From Gemmatimonadota bacterium (lineage in GTDB: Bacteria; Latescibacterota; UBA2968; UBA8231), in the NCBI GenBank assembly GCA_009845645.1, contig VXZF01000461.1, positions 1 to 8,700 of the forward strand: a DNA stretch of 8,700 bases, given 5' to 3'. Below are positions 1 to 8,700 of this stretch, one piece after another. The position numbers were made by a program, and so were the translations under genes. Numbering within the stretch: the stretch's first letter is position 1; each line of letters opens with the position of its first letter. The notes under the pieces are model-generated. The model had not been told where the DNA came from. It did no database searches and saw only the letters and a list, made by a program, of their open reading frames with translations.

Positions 1-1566
<1,566 letters not shown>

Positions 1567-1576
1567 GCAAATGCTC

Positions 1577-4378
1577 CTAACCAGATTGCCGCCGCTGATG
1601 CAGCACCACTTCGCGGCTGCGGCCTAGTGCTTGTTCGACGATTTCTCGTTGCTCGGTTTCGTGCAGGTGCCCGGAGCCGGTGGCCGGGCTAGCCGCTTCG
1701 TCGCGGCCCACGTAGTTCAGCGCGCAGTGCGCGGGCAGCAGTTCGTCCAAGAGAGGTTGAACGAAGCTCCAAGCGCCCATGTTCTGCGACTCTTCTTGCA
1801 CCCAGTAGAACTGCTTAGCTGCGGGATAGCGATCAAACGCAGCTTGGAGTTCGGCGGTTGGGAACGGATAGAGTTCCTCGACGCGCAGCAGCGCTACTTC
1901 GTCGCTGCCGTTCTGCTCGCTGCGGGCAGCCACCAGGTCGTAGTAGATCTTGCCGGTGCATAACACCACCCGGCTGACGGCGGCTGGATCGGCGACGTCT
2001 GCGTCGTCGATGACTCGCTGGAATGTCCCCGAGGAAAACTCTTCTAGCTCTGAGACGCATTGCTTGTGTCGTAGGAGACTCTTGGGGGTCATCAGCACCA
2101 GCGGCTTGCGGAAGTTGCGGTGCATTTGCCGTCGCAAGATGTGAAAAAGTTGCGCGGGCGTGGTTGGATAAGCCACCTGCATGTTGTTTTTGGCGCACGA
2201 TTGCAAGAAGCGCTCCAACCGCGCACTGGAGTGCTCTGGCCCCATGCCCTCGTACCCATGCGGCAATAGCAGGACCAAGCCGCTCATCCGCTGCCATTTG
2301 GCTTCGCCACTAGAGAGAAATTGGTCAATGACCATTTGCGCGCCGTTGACGAAATCGCCGAACTGGGCCTCCCACAAGACCAAGCGCCTCGGGTCCGCCG
2401 AGCTGATTCCGTACTCAAAACCGAGTACTGCTAGCTCCGACAGCATGGTGTTGATCACGACGAAGTCGGCCTGATCCCGCTCCAGGCACTGCAAGGGGAC
2501 GTGCTCCGCGCCCGTTTCGGTGTCGTGCCAGACGGCGTGGCGATGGGCAAAGGTGCCGCGCTGGGTATCTTGGCCAGTCAGGCGCACCGCCACGCCCTCC
2601 CGCAGCAACGAGCCGAAGGCCATCACCTCGCTGCAGCCCCAGTCGATGGGTGCTTGGCCAGCGGCCATGGTGCGGCGCGCTTCGACCATCCGCTGGATTG
2701 TGCGGTGCAGCGAGAAGCCCTCGGGGACTTGGGTCGCCCGCTCGACGATCCGCTGCAGGATTTTGGCATCGACGGCCGTTTGGGCGCTCCAGTCATCGGG
2801 TGCCCAAGTCAGGCCCTGCCAGACGCCCCCGAAGGACGAAATCTGGGGCTGGACTTGTAGGCGGCGGGCGATTTGCTGGGCTTCTTCGAGCCGGGTGCGA
2901 ATTCGCGCGCGAATATCGTCGGCTTCCTCTTGGGAGATTTTGTTTTGCGCAATGAGCTGGAAGGAATAGAGATGGAGGATCGTCGGATGCTCGGCGATCT
3001 TCTTGTACATCAGCGGCTGGGTCAGGGTAGGGTCGTCGGCTTCGTTGTGGCCGTGGCGGCGATAACACCACAAATCGATAAAGACATCCACCTTGAAGCG
3101 GTGCCTGAATTCCATCGCCACCCGCGCCGCTTGTACTACGGATTCGGGGTCATCGGCGTTGACGTGAAAGACAGGTGCCTGAATCTCCTTGGCTATGTCG
3201 GTCGGGTAGGGGGTAAAGCGCGTCTCGTCGGCTTGGGCGGTGTAGCCGAGTTGATTGTTGATGATGATGTGGACGGAGCCGCCGGTGCGGTAGCCGGGCA
3301 ATTCGGAGAGATTGAGAGTCTCGGAGACGATGCCTTGGCCGGTAAAGGCGGCCTCACCGTGGATGAGTACTGGGACCACCCGCTCTCCTTCGTCGTCGTG
3401 CAAGTAGGCTTGCTTGGCATAGACGATGCCCTCGATAACCGGATCGACTAGCTCTAGGTGACTAGGATTAAAACTGAGCGAGAGATGGACTTTGCGTCCC
3501 TCCTCGGTGACGTGGTCATGGGAATAGCCCTTGTGGTATTTGACATCGCCCTCGTCGTCGTCGCGGTCGGTGCGATCGGCTCCCTCGAACTCGGCGAGGA
3601 TTTCCTCGTAGGGCTTGTGCAAAAGGTGTGCCAGCACGTTGAGCCGACCGCGATGAGCCATGCCGATGACCATCTCTTCGACACCTAACTTGGAGCCAGT
3701 GCTGACCAGTTCGTCCAAGAGCGGCACCATGGACTCGGCCCCTTCGAGCGAGAAGCGCTTTTGCCCGACGTAGCGCGTGTGCAAAAACTGCTCAAACTCC
3801 TCGGCGGCGATCAGGCGTGCCAGCACCCGCCGCGTCTCGTCTTCAGACAAGTTGGGATTGTTGAGGCAAGGCTCGACCCGCTCTTGCAGCCAGTCGCGTT
3901 GCTCCTTGTCTGGGATATCCATGTATTCGACGCCAATGGAGCGGCAATACGTGGTTTTCAGCTTGCTCAACAGGCCTTTTAACGTGCCGTCCGTACGGCC
4001 GAGGAAGCTGCCGTTGCCCACGGTCTTGTCGAGGTCTTCTTCGGCGAGGCCAAATTCTATCAGATCCAACAGCGGCAGGCTCCGGCGATCGTACCCCAGC
4101 GGGTCGAGTCGGGCGACGAAGTGGCCCATTTGCCGATAGGCCTGCACAAGGGCTTGGACGCCTTCGAGGACCAAAAGGCCTTCAGTGGCTTCTTCTATGG
4201 ACTGCAAGGCTGTTTGGTCTGGTTCTGGTTCGCTGGCGGGCACCGAGCGCGCGAAGCCAAATTCAAAGCCGCGGAAGAAGTGTTGCCACTCTTCTGGGAT
4301 CGCGCTGGGATCGCGCTGGTATTGCTCGTAGAGACTTTCAATGTACTCGGCGTTTTCACTGTGCGTAGCAAATGACAT
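1577..4378 (-). CDS. odhA: 2-oxoglutarate dehydrogenase E1 component (thiamine diphosphate-dependent)
   Basis: E1 decarboxylates 2-oxoglutarate on thiamine diphosphate and reductively succinylates the E2 lipoyl arm; it is the committed step of the complex in the TCA cycle. From the start used here the protein has 933 residues, the same length as E. coli SucA. Visible parts are an N-terminal segment with the family pattern [16 protein letters not shown]...EEW (about 9-31), [10 protein letters not shown] with active-site-type His242, a thiamine-diphosphate region [10 protein letters not shown] to IINNQLGYT (340-380), [24 protein letters not shown] (389-412), [13 protein letters not shown] (438-450), the pyrimidine-binding domain motif [15 protein letters not shown] (602-616), and [21 protein letters not shown] (706-726). 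A longer frame opens at an ATG at 4396, but GGAGG at 4384-4388 lies inside it, 5 nt before the ATG at 4378, so I chose 4378. It is first in the odhA-odhB-lpd operon and is divergent from purL. The symbol sucA is equally valid. No frameshift or missing motif is seen. Confidence 0.98.
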   Translation of the reverse strand: MSFATHSENAEYIESLYEQYQRDPSAIPEEWQHFFRGFEFGFARSVPASEPEPDQTALQSIEEATEGLLVLEGVQALVQAYRQMGHFVARLDPLGYDRRSLPLLDLIEFGLAEEDLDKTVGNGSFLGRTDGTLKGLLSKLKTTYCRSIGVEYMDIPDKEQRDWLQERVEPCLNNPNLSEDETRRVLARLIAAEEFEQFLHTRYVGQKRFSLEGAESMVPLLDELVSTGSKLGVEEMVIGMAHRGRLNVLAHLLHKPYEEILAEFEGADRTDRDDDEGDVKYHKGYSHDHVTEEGRKVHLSLSFNPSHLELVDPVIEGIVYAKQAYLHDDEGERVVPVLIHGEAAFTGQGIVSETLNLSELPGYRTGGSVHIIINNQLGYTAQADETRFTPYPTDIAKEIQAPVFHVNADDPESVVQAARVAMEFRHRFKVDVFIDLWCYRRHGHNEADDPTLTQPLMYKKIAEHPTILHLYSFQLIAQNKISQEEADDIRARIRTRLEEAQQIARRLQVQPQISSFGGVWQGLTWAPDDWSAQTAVDAKILQRIVERATQVPEGFSLHRTIQRMVEARRTMAAGQAPIDWGCSEVMAFGSLLREGVAVRLTGQDTQRGTFAHRHAVWHDTETGAEHVPLQCLERDQADFVVINTMLSELAVLGFEYGISSADPRRLVLWEAQFGDFVNGAQMVIDQFLSSGEAKWQRMSGLVLLLPHGYEGMGPEHSSARLERFLQSCAKNNMQVAYPTTPAQLFHILRRQMHRNFRKPLVLMTPKSLLRHKQCVSELEEFSSGTFQRVIDDADVADPAAVSRVVLCTGKIYYDLVAARSEQNGSDEVALLRVEELYPFPTAELQAAFDRYPAAKQFYWVQEESQNMGAWSFVQPLLDELLPAHCALNYVGRDEAASPATGSGHLHETEQREIVEQALGRSREVVLHQRRQSG
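4294..4319. repeat. 11-bp tandem repeat inside the 5' end of odhA
   Basis: CTGGGATCGCG occurs twice head to tail (4294-4304, 4305-4315), followed by CTGG, giving about 2.4 copies. The period is not a multiple of three, so the two copies are read in different frames, as QRDP and then SAIP. The resulting DPSAIPEEW still matches the usual E1 N-terminal pattern of DP, a short gap and a Trp. The gene is therefore intact. Confidence 0.7.
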
Positions 4379-4383
4379 AGGAA

Positions 4384-4388
4384 CCTCC
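4384..4388 (-). promoter_or_regulatory. Shine-Dalgarno site that sets the odhA start
   Basis: On the minus strand GGAGG is followed by 5 nt (TTCCT) and then the ATG at 4378. The upstream in-frame ATG at 4396 has only TTTCAGAATCTAGTCT before it, with no purine-rich Shine-Dalgarno sequence, and using it would place this GGAGG inside the coding region. The protein from 4378 begins [20 protein letters not shown], which fits the usual E1 N-terminus; the extra MELEVP residues do not. Confidence 0.8.
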
Positions 4389-4418
4389 AGTTCCATAGAC
4401 TAGATTCTGAAAATAGAC

Positions 4419-4424
4419 ATTATA
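4419..4424 (-). promoter_or_regulatory. Candidate -10 element for the odhA-odhB-lpd operon
   Basis: The minus strand reads TATAAT here, a perfect sigma-70 -10 hexamer in an AT-rich patch within otherwise GC-rich DNA. Transcription would start near 4412, giving a leader of about 34 nt to the ATG at 4378. The -35 region at 16-18 bp spacing (GAGCTT or nearby) is a poor match to TTGACA, so the promoter might depend on an activator or another contact. This is inferred from sequence only. Confidence 0.45.
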
Positions 4425-4465
4425 TACATAGGTGCAAAAATAAGCTCGTCGCGCCGCAGCAATCC

Positions 4466-4494
4466 TTGAGGGTTTTCACGGCAGCACCTACATT
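4466..4494 (+). promoter_or_regulatory. Candidate sigma-70 promoter for purL
   Basis: TTGAGG at 4466-4471 (4 of 6 matches to TTGACA) and TACATT at 4489-4494 (4 of 6 matches to TATAAT) are separated by exactly 17 bp. The start would fall near 4501, about 26 nt before the purL ATG. I see no PurR-type operator (ACGCAAACGTTTNCNT-like) and no purine riboswitch in this short leader. The call is modest because both boxes are imperfect. Confidence 0.35.
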
Positions 4495-4526
4495 TTATTG
4501 AACCTCTTCCCTTTAGAAAGTATCCC

Positions 4527-7500
4527 ATGCTACTCGCCTTTGTCGGCCCCTCGGCCCTGTCGTCCCTTCGCCGTCGGTCGCTCCTAGCGCGCTGCCAGCG
4601 TTGTGCGCCCGAAGTTGAGGATTTAAGCGCTACGTACTTCTATGCCGTGCAATGTGTGCGCGCCTTAGCTGACGACGAGATGGCGCGGCTCATGCGCATC
4701 CTCGATGTGGACGCTACCCTACCGGAGCGGGCGCACAACGAGGTGGCCATTGGTCCGCGGCCGGGCACGACGTCTCCGTGGTCGAGCAAGGCTACGGACA
4801 TCCTCAGAAACTGCGGCCTCGAATTCGTGCATCGCGTCGAGCGCGGCACGCTGTATGCCTTTGCCGCCGATACCGTGCCCAGCGTGGACTTCGACGAGCT
4901 CAGTCGAGTCGTCTTGCCGCTACTCTACGACCGCATGATTGAGGCTCCGCTCGACTCCTTAGAGACCCTCTTTCGCCGCGTGGATCCTGCGCCGCTAGTC
5001 CACATCCCGGTGCAGGCCGAGGGGCGGTGTGCGCTCGTGGATGCCAACCGCGAGATGGGTTTGGCTCTCTCGGACGAGGAAATTGACTATGCGCTGCACG
5101 CCTTTGCCGGCCGCGACCCGACCGATGTGGAACTGATGATGTTTGCGGTAGTCAACTCCGAGCACTGCCGCCACAAAATTTTCAACGCCGATTGGATCAT
5201 CGACGGCCAGCACGAGGCGCGCTCGCTCTTCGCCATGATTCGCCACACGCACGCGGCTCATCCAGGAGGCACGGTTAAGGCGTATTCCGACAATGCCGGT
5301 GTGATCGAGGGTTTTGATGTACCGGTCTTTGGTCCGCAGTTAGACGGGGATTTTCGCTATGGCTATCGCCAGCGGCAGACCCACGTCTTGATCAAGGTCG
5401 AGACCCACAACCATCCCACTGCCATTGCGCCCTATCCCGGAGCCTCCACTGGAGTCGGGGGGGAGATCCGCGACGAGGGGGCGGCTGGCACGGGCGGTTG
5501 GTCGCAGGCGGGCCTGTGTGCCTTTTTCACCTCGCATCTGCGCCTGCCCGAGTTTGCCCAGCCGTGGGAAAAAGAGCGAGCTGCTTTCCCGGACCGCTTG
5601 GCAACCCCGCTCGCCATTATGACCGAAGGGCCAATCGGCGGCGCGGCTTTTGGCAATGAATTCGGTCGGCCCAACATCCTCGGGATGTTTCGCACCTTGG
5701 AAGACGACAGCACTGGGGTGTGGCGCGGCTACCACAAGCCGATTATGGTTGCCGGTGGCGTCGGCCTCATCGACGCTGCGCACGTGGAAAAGAAAACTCC
5801 GACTGAGGGCGATTGCGTCATTCAGCTCGGGGGGCCGGCCATGCTCATCGGCCTCGGCGGTGGCGCGGCCTCTAGCATGGACACGGGTGCTAACAACGAG
5901 GACCTCGACTTTGCTTCGGTGCAGCGCGACAATCCCGAGATGCAGCGCCGCTGCCAAGAACTAATCAGCCGCTGCATCTCACTCGGTGCGGAAAATCCCA
6001 TCATCAGCATCCACGATGTGGGGGCCGGTGGTTTGTCCAACGCCTGTCCGGAGTTGGTGGCAGACGTGGGGGCGCGTTTTGATTTGCGCGCCATTCAAAA
6101 CGACGACCCGGGCATGAGTCCGATGCAGATTTGGAGCAACGAGGCGCAAGAGCGCTACGTGCTGGTGGTGGGCCGCGCCGATTTGAATCGCTTTGCCGAG
6201 CTGGCCGCACGCGAGCGCTGCCTGTTTGCGGTCATCGGCGAGGTGACTGGTGATGGGACGCTATCGCTCAACGACGCGCTACTCGGCGACAAGCCCATCG
6301 ACGACCTCGACCTAGCGGTGATTTTGGGCAAGCCGCCCAAGATGCTGCGCCGGGCGATGCGCCGCCAGCCCGTGCGGCAGTGCCTCGACCTAGGGGAGCC
6401 TTCGATAGCTGAGGCTGCTGAGCGCGTGCTCCGCTTCCCAGCCGTAGCAGCCAAGACCTTCCTCATCACCATTGCCGACCGCACGGTTACTGGCCTAGTG
6501 GCCCGCGATCAGATGGTCGGCCCCTATCAGGTTCCAGTCGCGGATTTGGCCCTGACCTGTCACTCCTTTCAGGGATATACCGGGTCGGCCATGGCCATGG
6601 GTGAGCGCACGCCGCTCGCCTTGGTGGATGAGCCAGCGTCTGGGCGCATGGCCATTGCCGAAGCCGTCACCAACATTGCCGCGGCGCACATTGGCCCGAT
6701 TCACCGCATCAAGCTGTCGGGGAACTGGATGTGCGCCTGCGGCGAAGAGGGCGAAGACGCGGCTCTGTACGACACTGTGCGCGCCGTGGGGTTGGAGTTT
6801 TGCCCGGCGCTGGGGGTGTCGATCCCAGTGGGCAAAGACTCGCTGTCCATGCGGGCGGTGTGGGAAGACGCCGAGGGTGCGGCGCACAAAGTGGTCGCGC
6901 CATTGAGCTTGGTCGTCTCGGCCTTTGCACCAGTAGAAGACGTGCGCCGCCACGCCACGCCCGATCTAAAGCGAGGCGGTGACACCCGGCTGTTGCTCGT
7001 GGATTTGGGCCGCAGACGAAACCGCCTCGGCGGCTCCTGTCTAGCCCAAGTGTACAACCAAATCGGCAGCGAGGCTCCAGACGTAGATGCCGGCGATGTG
7101 CGCGGCTTGTACGAGGCCGTGCAGAACTTGCTCGACCAAGATCTCGTACTCGCGTATCACGATCGTTCCGACGGCGGCCTTTTCACGGCGGTGGCCGAGA
7201 TGGCGTTTGCTGGTCGCTGCGGTGTGGAGTTGGAAATTGGTGTGTTGGGCCGCGACCCGCTCGCCGCGCTCTTTTGCGAGGAAGTGGGCGTTGTGATCCA
7301 ATATCGCGCCGAAGATGAGGAAGCCGTGTACAAGGCCTTTGAGGACCAGGGCATCGCCGATTTGGTGCACGACGTGGGCCAGCCTGTTGACGACTTACAT
7401 CTGCGCGTTTGTCGCGACGGCGATCTCGTCTATGACGCCTCGCTGCTCGATCTCCACGCGGCGTGGGCTGAGCTGACGTATCGGATGCAGGCCCACCGCG

Positions 7501-8393
7501 ACGACCCGGACTGCGCTCGCGAGGAGTACGAAGCCCTTGCCGATGGCCAAGACCCAGGCCTGAATTTCCACTTGGCGCACGAAGTCGCTCCGACCATAGG
7601 AGGGAAGGCACGGCCCCGCGTGGTCGTGCTGCGCGAGCAGGGCATCAACGGCCAGGTGGAAATGGCCGCGGCCTTTGACGCAGCCGCCTGCGAGGCGGTT
7701 GACGTGACTATGACCGATCTGTTGGAAGGCCGTGTCGAGTTGAGTTCGTTTCACGGGCTGGCTGCCTGCGGCGGTTTCAGCTACGGCGATGTGCTTGGGG
7801 CCGGGGCTGGCTGGGCACGTTCGATCCTCTTCCACGACCGCTTGCGCGAGCAATTCACCGCCTTCTTCGAGCGGCCGGATGCCTTTTCCCTAGGGGTGTG
7901 CAATGGCTGCCAGATGCTGTCGCATCTCAAGGAGTTGATTCCGGGCGCAGCCGCCTGGCCGCAATTTGTGCGCAACCGCTCCGAGCAGTTTGAGGCGCGG
8001 CTCGCCACCGTAGAGGTGCTGGAGAGTTGCTCGGTGCTCTTGCGCGGCATGGAGGGGTCGCGTTTGCCCATTGCGGTGGCGCACGGCGAGGGCCGCGTCC
8101 AATTCGGCGATGAGCGGGCACTGGGACGAGCGCAGATAGAAAATCAACTTTGCTTGCGCTACGTGGATAACTACGGCGATCCGGCCGAGCGCTATCCGTC
8201 CAATCCCAACGGCTCGCCCGCAGGACTGACCGCTTTCACTAGCGCCGATGGCCGCGCCACCATTATGATGCCACACCCGGAGCGCGTTTTCCGCAATGTC
8301 CAGCTATCTTGGCGTCCGGCAGAGTGGACGGGCGAAGAAGGGCCTTGGCTCAAGCTATTTCAAAACGCCCGCGACTTTGCCGACCAAAGCTAG
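4527..8393 (+). CDS. purL: Phosphoribosylformylglycinamidine synthase, single-chain (large) type
   Basis: PurL converts formylglycinamide ribonucleotide, glutamine and ATP into FGAM, the fourth step of de novo purine synthesis, in the cytoplasm. The 1288-residue protein matches the large fused form (E. coli 1295). It contains an N-terminal PurS-like domain (about 1-140) with [16 protein letters not shown], and a linker. The paired synthetase halves show [14 protein letters not shown] (N210-), [18 protein letters not shown] (E292-), [15 protein letters not shown] (about 369), [14 protein letters not shown] (about 497), [10 protein letters not shown] (about 766) and YHDRSDGG (877-). A C-terminal class I glutamine amidotransferase domain runs from about 1029, with nucleophile Cys1125 in GVCNGCQM and His1250/Glu1252 in MMPHPERVF; the 125-residue Cys-His spacing equals that of the enterobacterial enzyme (1135/1260). 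The N-terminus [24 protein letters not shown] aligns with E. coli PurL from its start, supporting this ATG, although only a weak AGAAAG lies 6 nt upstream. No domain or catalytic residue is missing, so glutamine-dependent activity is expected without separate PurS or PurQ. Confidence 0.98.
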   Translation: MLLAFVGPSALSSLRRRSLLARCQRCAPEVEDLSATYFYAVQCVRALADDEMARLMRILDVDATLPERAHNEVAIGPRPGTTSPWSSKATDILRNCGLEFVHRVERGTLYAFAADTVPSVDFDELSRVVLPLLYDRMIEAPLDSLETLFRRVDPAPLVHIPVQAEGRCALVDANREMGLALSDEEIDYALHAFAGRDPTDVELMMFAVVNSEHCRHKIFNADWIIDGQHEARSLFAMIRHTHAAHPGGTVKAYSDNAGVIEGFDVPVFGPQLDGDFRYGYRQRQTHVLIKVETHNHPTAIAPYPGASTGVGGEIRDEGAAGTGGWSQAGLCAFFTSHLRLPEFAQPWEKERAAFPDRLATPLAIMTEGPIGGAAFGNEFGRPNILGMFRTLEDDSTGVWRGYHKPIMVAGGVGLIDAAHVEKKTPTEGDCVIQLGGPAMLIGLGGGAASSMDTGANNEDLDFASVQRDNPEMQRRCQELISRCISLGAENPIISIHDVGAGGLSNACPELVADVGARFDLRAIQNDDPGMSPMQIWSNEAQERYVLVVGRADLNRFAELAARERCLFAVIGEVTGDGTLSLNDALLGDKPIDDLDLAVILGKPPKMLRRAMRRQPVRQCLDLGEPSIAEAAERVLRFPAVAAKTFLITIADRTVTGLVARDQMVGPYQVPVADLALTCHSFQGYTGSAMAMGERTPLALVDEPASGRMAIAEAVTNIAAAHIGPIHRIKLSGNWMCACGEEGEDAALYDTVRAVGLEFCPALGVSIPVGKDSLSMRAVWEDAEGAAHKVVAPLSLVVSAFAPVEDVRRHATPDLKRGGDTRLLLVDLGRRRNRLGGSCLAQVYNQIGSEAPDVDAGDVRGLYEAVQNLLDQDLVLAYHDRSDGGLFTAVAEMAFAGRCGVELEIGVLGRDPLAALFCEEVGVVIQYRAEDEEAVYKAFEDQGIADLVHDVGQPVDDLHLRVCRDGDLVYDASLLDLHAAWAELTYRMQAHRDDPDCAREEYEALADGQDPGLNFHLAHEVAPTIGGKARPRVVVLREQGINGQVEMAAAFDAAACEAVDVTMTDLLEGRVELSSFHGLAACGGFSYGDVLGAGAGWARSILFHDRLREQFTAFFERPDAFSLGVCNGCQMLSHLKELIPGAAAWPQFVRNRSEQFEARLATVEVLESCSVLLRGMEGSRLPIAVAHGEGRVQFGDERALGRAQIENQLCLRYVDNYGDPAERYPSNPNGSPAGLTAFTSADGRATIMMPHPERVFRNVQLSWRPAEWTGEEGPWLKLFQNARDFADQS

Positions 8394-8418
8394 GTTGACG
8401 CCTTCTCCAGGCGCAGCC
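8393..8418 (+). terminator. Hairpin after purL, possible terminator
   Basis: GGTTG-A-CGCCT, loop TCTCC, AGGCG-CAGCC forms about ten pairs with one bulged A and one G-T pair, beginning at the last base of the purL stop codon. There is no T-run after it (AAACTATATC), so it is not a classic intrinsic terminator. It could slow or end transcription, or stabilise the purL 3' end. Confidence 0.35.
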
Positions 8419-8468
8419 AAACTATATCCCCACTTAATTTCTCACATCAGTCCAAGCTAGGAGCATTC

Positions 8469-8700
8469 ATGACCGCACCCATCCGCTGGGGAATCCTGGG
8501 CCCGGGTAGCATTGCCCACAAGTTCGCCGTCGGCCTCCAGGCCATTTCCGAAGGAGAGTTAGTCGCCGTTGGCTCGCGCGATCAGCAGCGCGCCGACGCC
8601 TTTGCCGACCAGTACGGTGCCCCCAACCGCCACGCCTCGTACGAAGCCCTCAGCGCCGATCCCGACATCGACGCGGTGTACGTGGCCACCCCTCACCCCT
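8469..8700 (+). CDS. Gfo/Idh/MocA-family NAD(P)-dependent oxidoreductase, N-terminal part, runs off the right edge
   Basis: Only the first 77 codons are present. They form the start of a Rossmann fold: strand and glycine turn RWGILGPGSIAHKFA (GxGxxA at 11-16), a second strand LVAVGSRDQQRADAFADQYG whose Ser-Arg after the strand is common in NADP-accepting members, and YEALSADPDIDAVYVATPHP, the conserved segment before the nicotinamide-contacting loop. The WGILGPGxIAxxFA and ATPHP patterns resemble the dihydrodiol dehydrogenase-like group, but these enzymes act on many sugars, inositols and diols, and the substrate cannot be read from this part. The ATG has a strong AGGAG (8459-8463) 5 nt upstream. 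It starts 75 bp after purL on the same strand; with a hairpin between and no pathway link, co-transcription is possible but not shown. Confidence 0.9.
   Translation, partial: MTAPIRWGILGPGSIAHKFAVGLQAISEGELVAVGSRDQQRADAFADQYGAPNRHASYEALSADPDIDAVYVATPHP

Larger units (their letters stand above)
4379..4526. other. Divergent intergenic control region between odhA and purL
   Basis: The start codons of odhA (leftward) and purL (rightward) are 148 bp apart. The segment is clearly more AT-rich than the flanking genes, especially at 4401-4445 and 4490-4526. It holds the candidate promoters described separately and a widely spaced 7-bp inverted repeat, TAGGTGC at 4429-4435 and GCACCTA at 4484-4490. 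One 7-bp match is not surprising by chance in a segment this size. No small gene or structured RNA is evident. Confidence 0.7.

Noticed and set aside
2873..3451. A 192-codon open frame on the plus strand, opposite odhA
   Set aside because: It lies wholly antisense to the strongly conserved E1 core, has no recognisable motif, and is explained by codon bias of the GC-rich gene on the other strand.
4408..4478. TGAAAA (4408-4413) and TTTTCA (4473-4478) as a second inverted repeat or operator
   Set aside because: It is a 6-bp match of low complexity in AT-rich DNA and does not nest with the TAGGTGC/GCACCTA pair; chance is the simplest explanation.
5340..5957. A 205-codon open frame on the minus strand, opposite purL
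   Set aside because: It lies antisense to conserved PurL synthetase motifs and shows no family signature; it is a shadow of the real gene.
8395..8428. TTGACG (8395-8400) with TATATC (8423-8428) as a promoter for the oxidoreductase gene
   Set aside because: The -35 match is good, but the spacing to any reasonable -10 is 19-22 bp, and the TTGACG is part of the hairpin stem.

Overview
This window is ordinary, well-conserved bacterial core metabolism. It holds three tandem genes on the minus strand and two genes on the plus strand, separated by a short divergent control region at about 4379-4526. The minus-strand genes encode the 2-oxoglutarate dehydrogenase complex in the order odhA/sucA (E1), odhB/sucB (E2) and lpd (E3). 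The lpd gene runs off the left edge. The plus-strand genes are a full-length fused purL (phosphoribosylformylglycinamidine synthase) and the first 77 codons of a Gfo/Idh/MocA-family NAD(P)-dependent oxidoreductase, which runs off the right edge.

The sequence is moderately GC-rich, uses Shine-Dalgarno sites of the AGGAG type, and is packed like a bacterial chromosome (10 bp between odhA and odhB, 32 bp between odhB and lpd). The E1 is the 933-residue homodimeric type and the PurL is the single-chain type of about 1290 residues familiar from Proteobacteria, so a Gram-negative bacterium is likely. The phylum cannot be fixed from these genes. The Gfo/Idh/MocA neighbour gives no firm taxonomic signal.

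The E1-E2-E3 genes supply the complete set of enzyme activities that turn 2-oxoglutarate, CoA and NAD+ into succinyl-CoA, CO2 and NADH, and they look like one operon read leftward from a promoter near 4419. purL is read rightward from its own candidate promoter and makes FGAM in purine synthesis. No pathway link between the two units is evident beyond the shared intergenic region. The oxidoreductase has its own good ribosome binding site, and a hairpin lies between it and purL.

I found no mobile element, CRISPR array, tRNA, rRNA, phage gene or novel system. The most useful observations are small: the odhA start should be moved to an internal ATG because the Shine-Dalgarno site lies inside the longer reading frame; the E2 linkers contain short in-frame DNA repeats; and the 5' end of odhA holds an 11-bp out-of-frame tandem repeat that leaves the protein intact.
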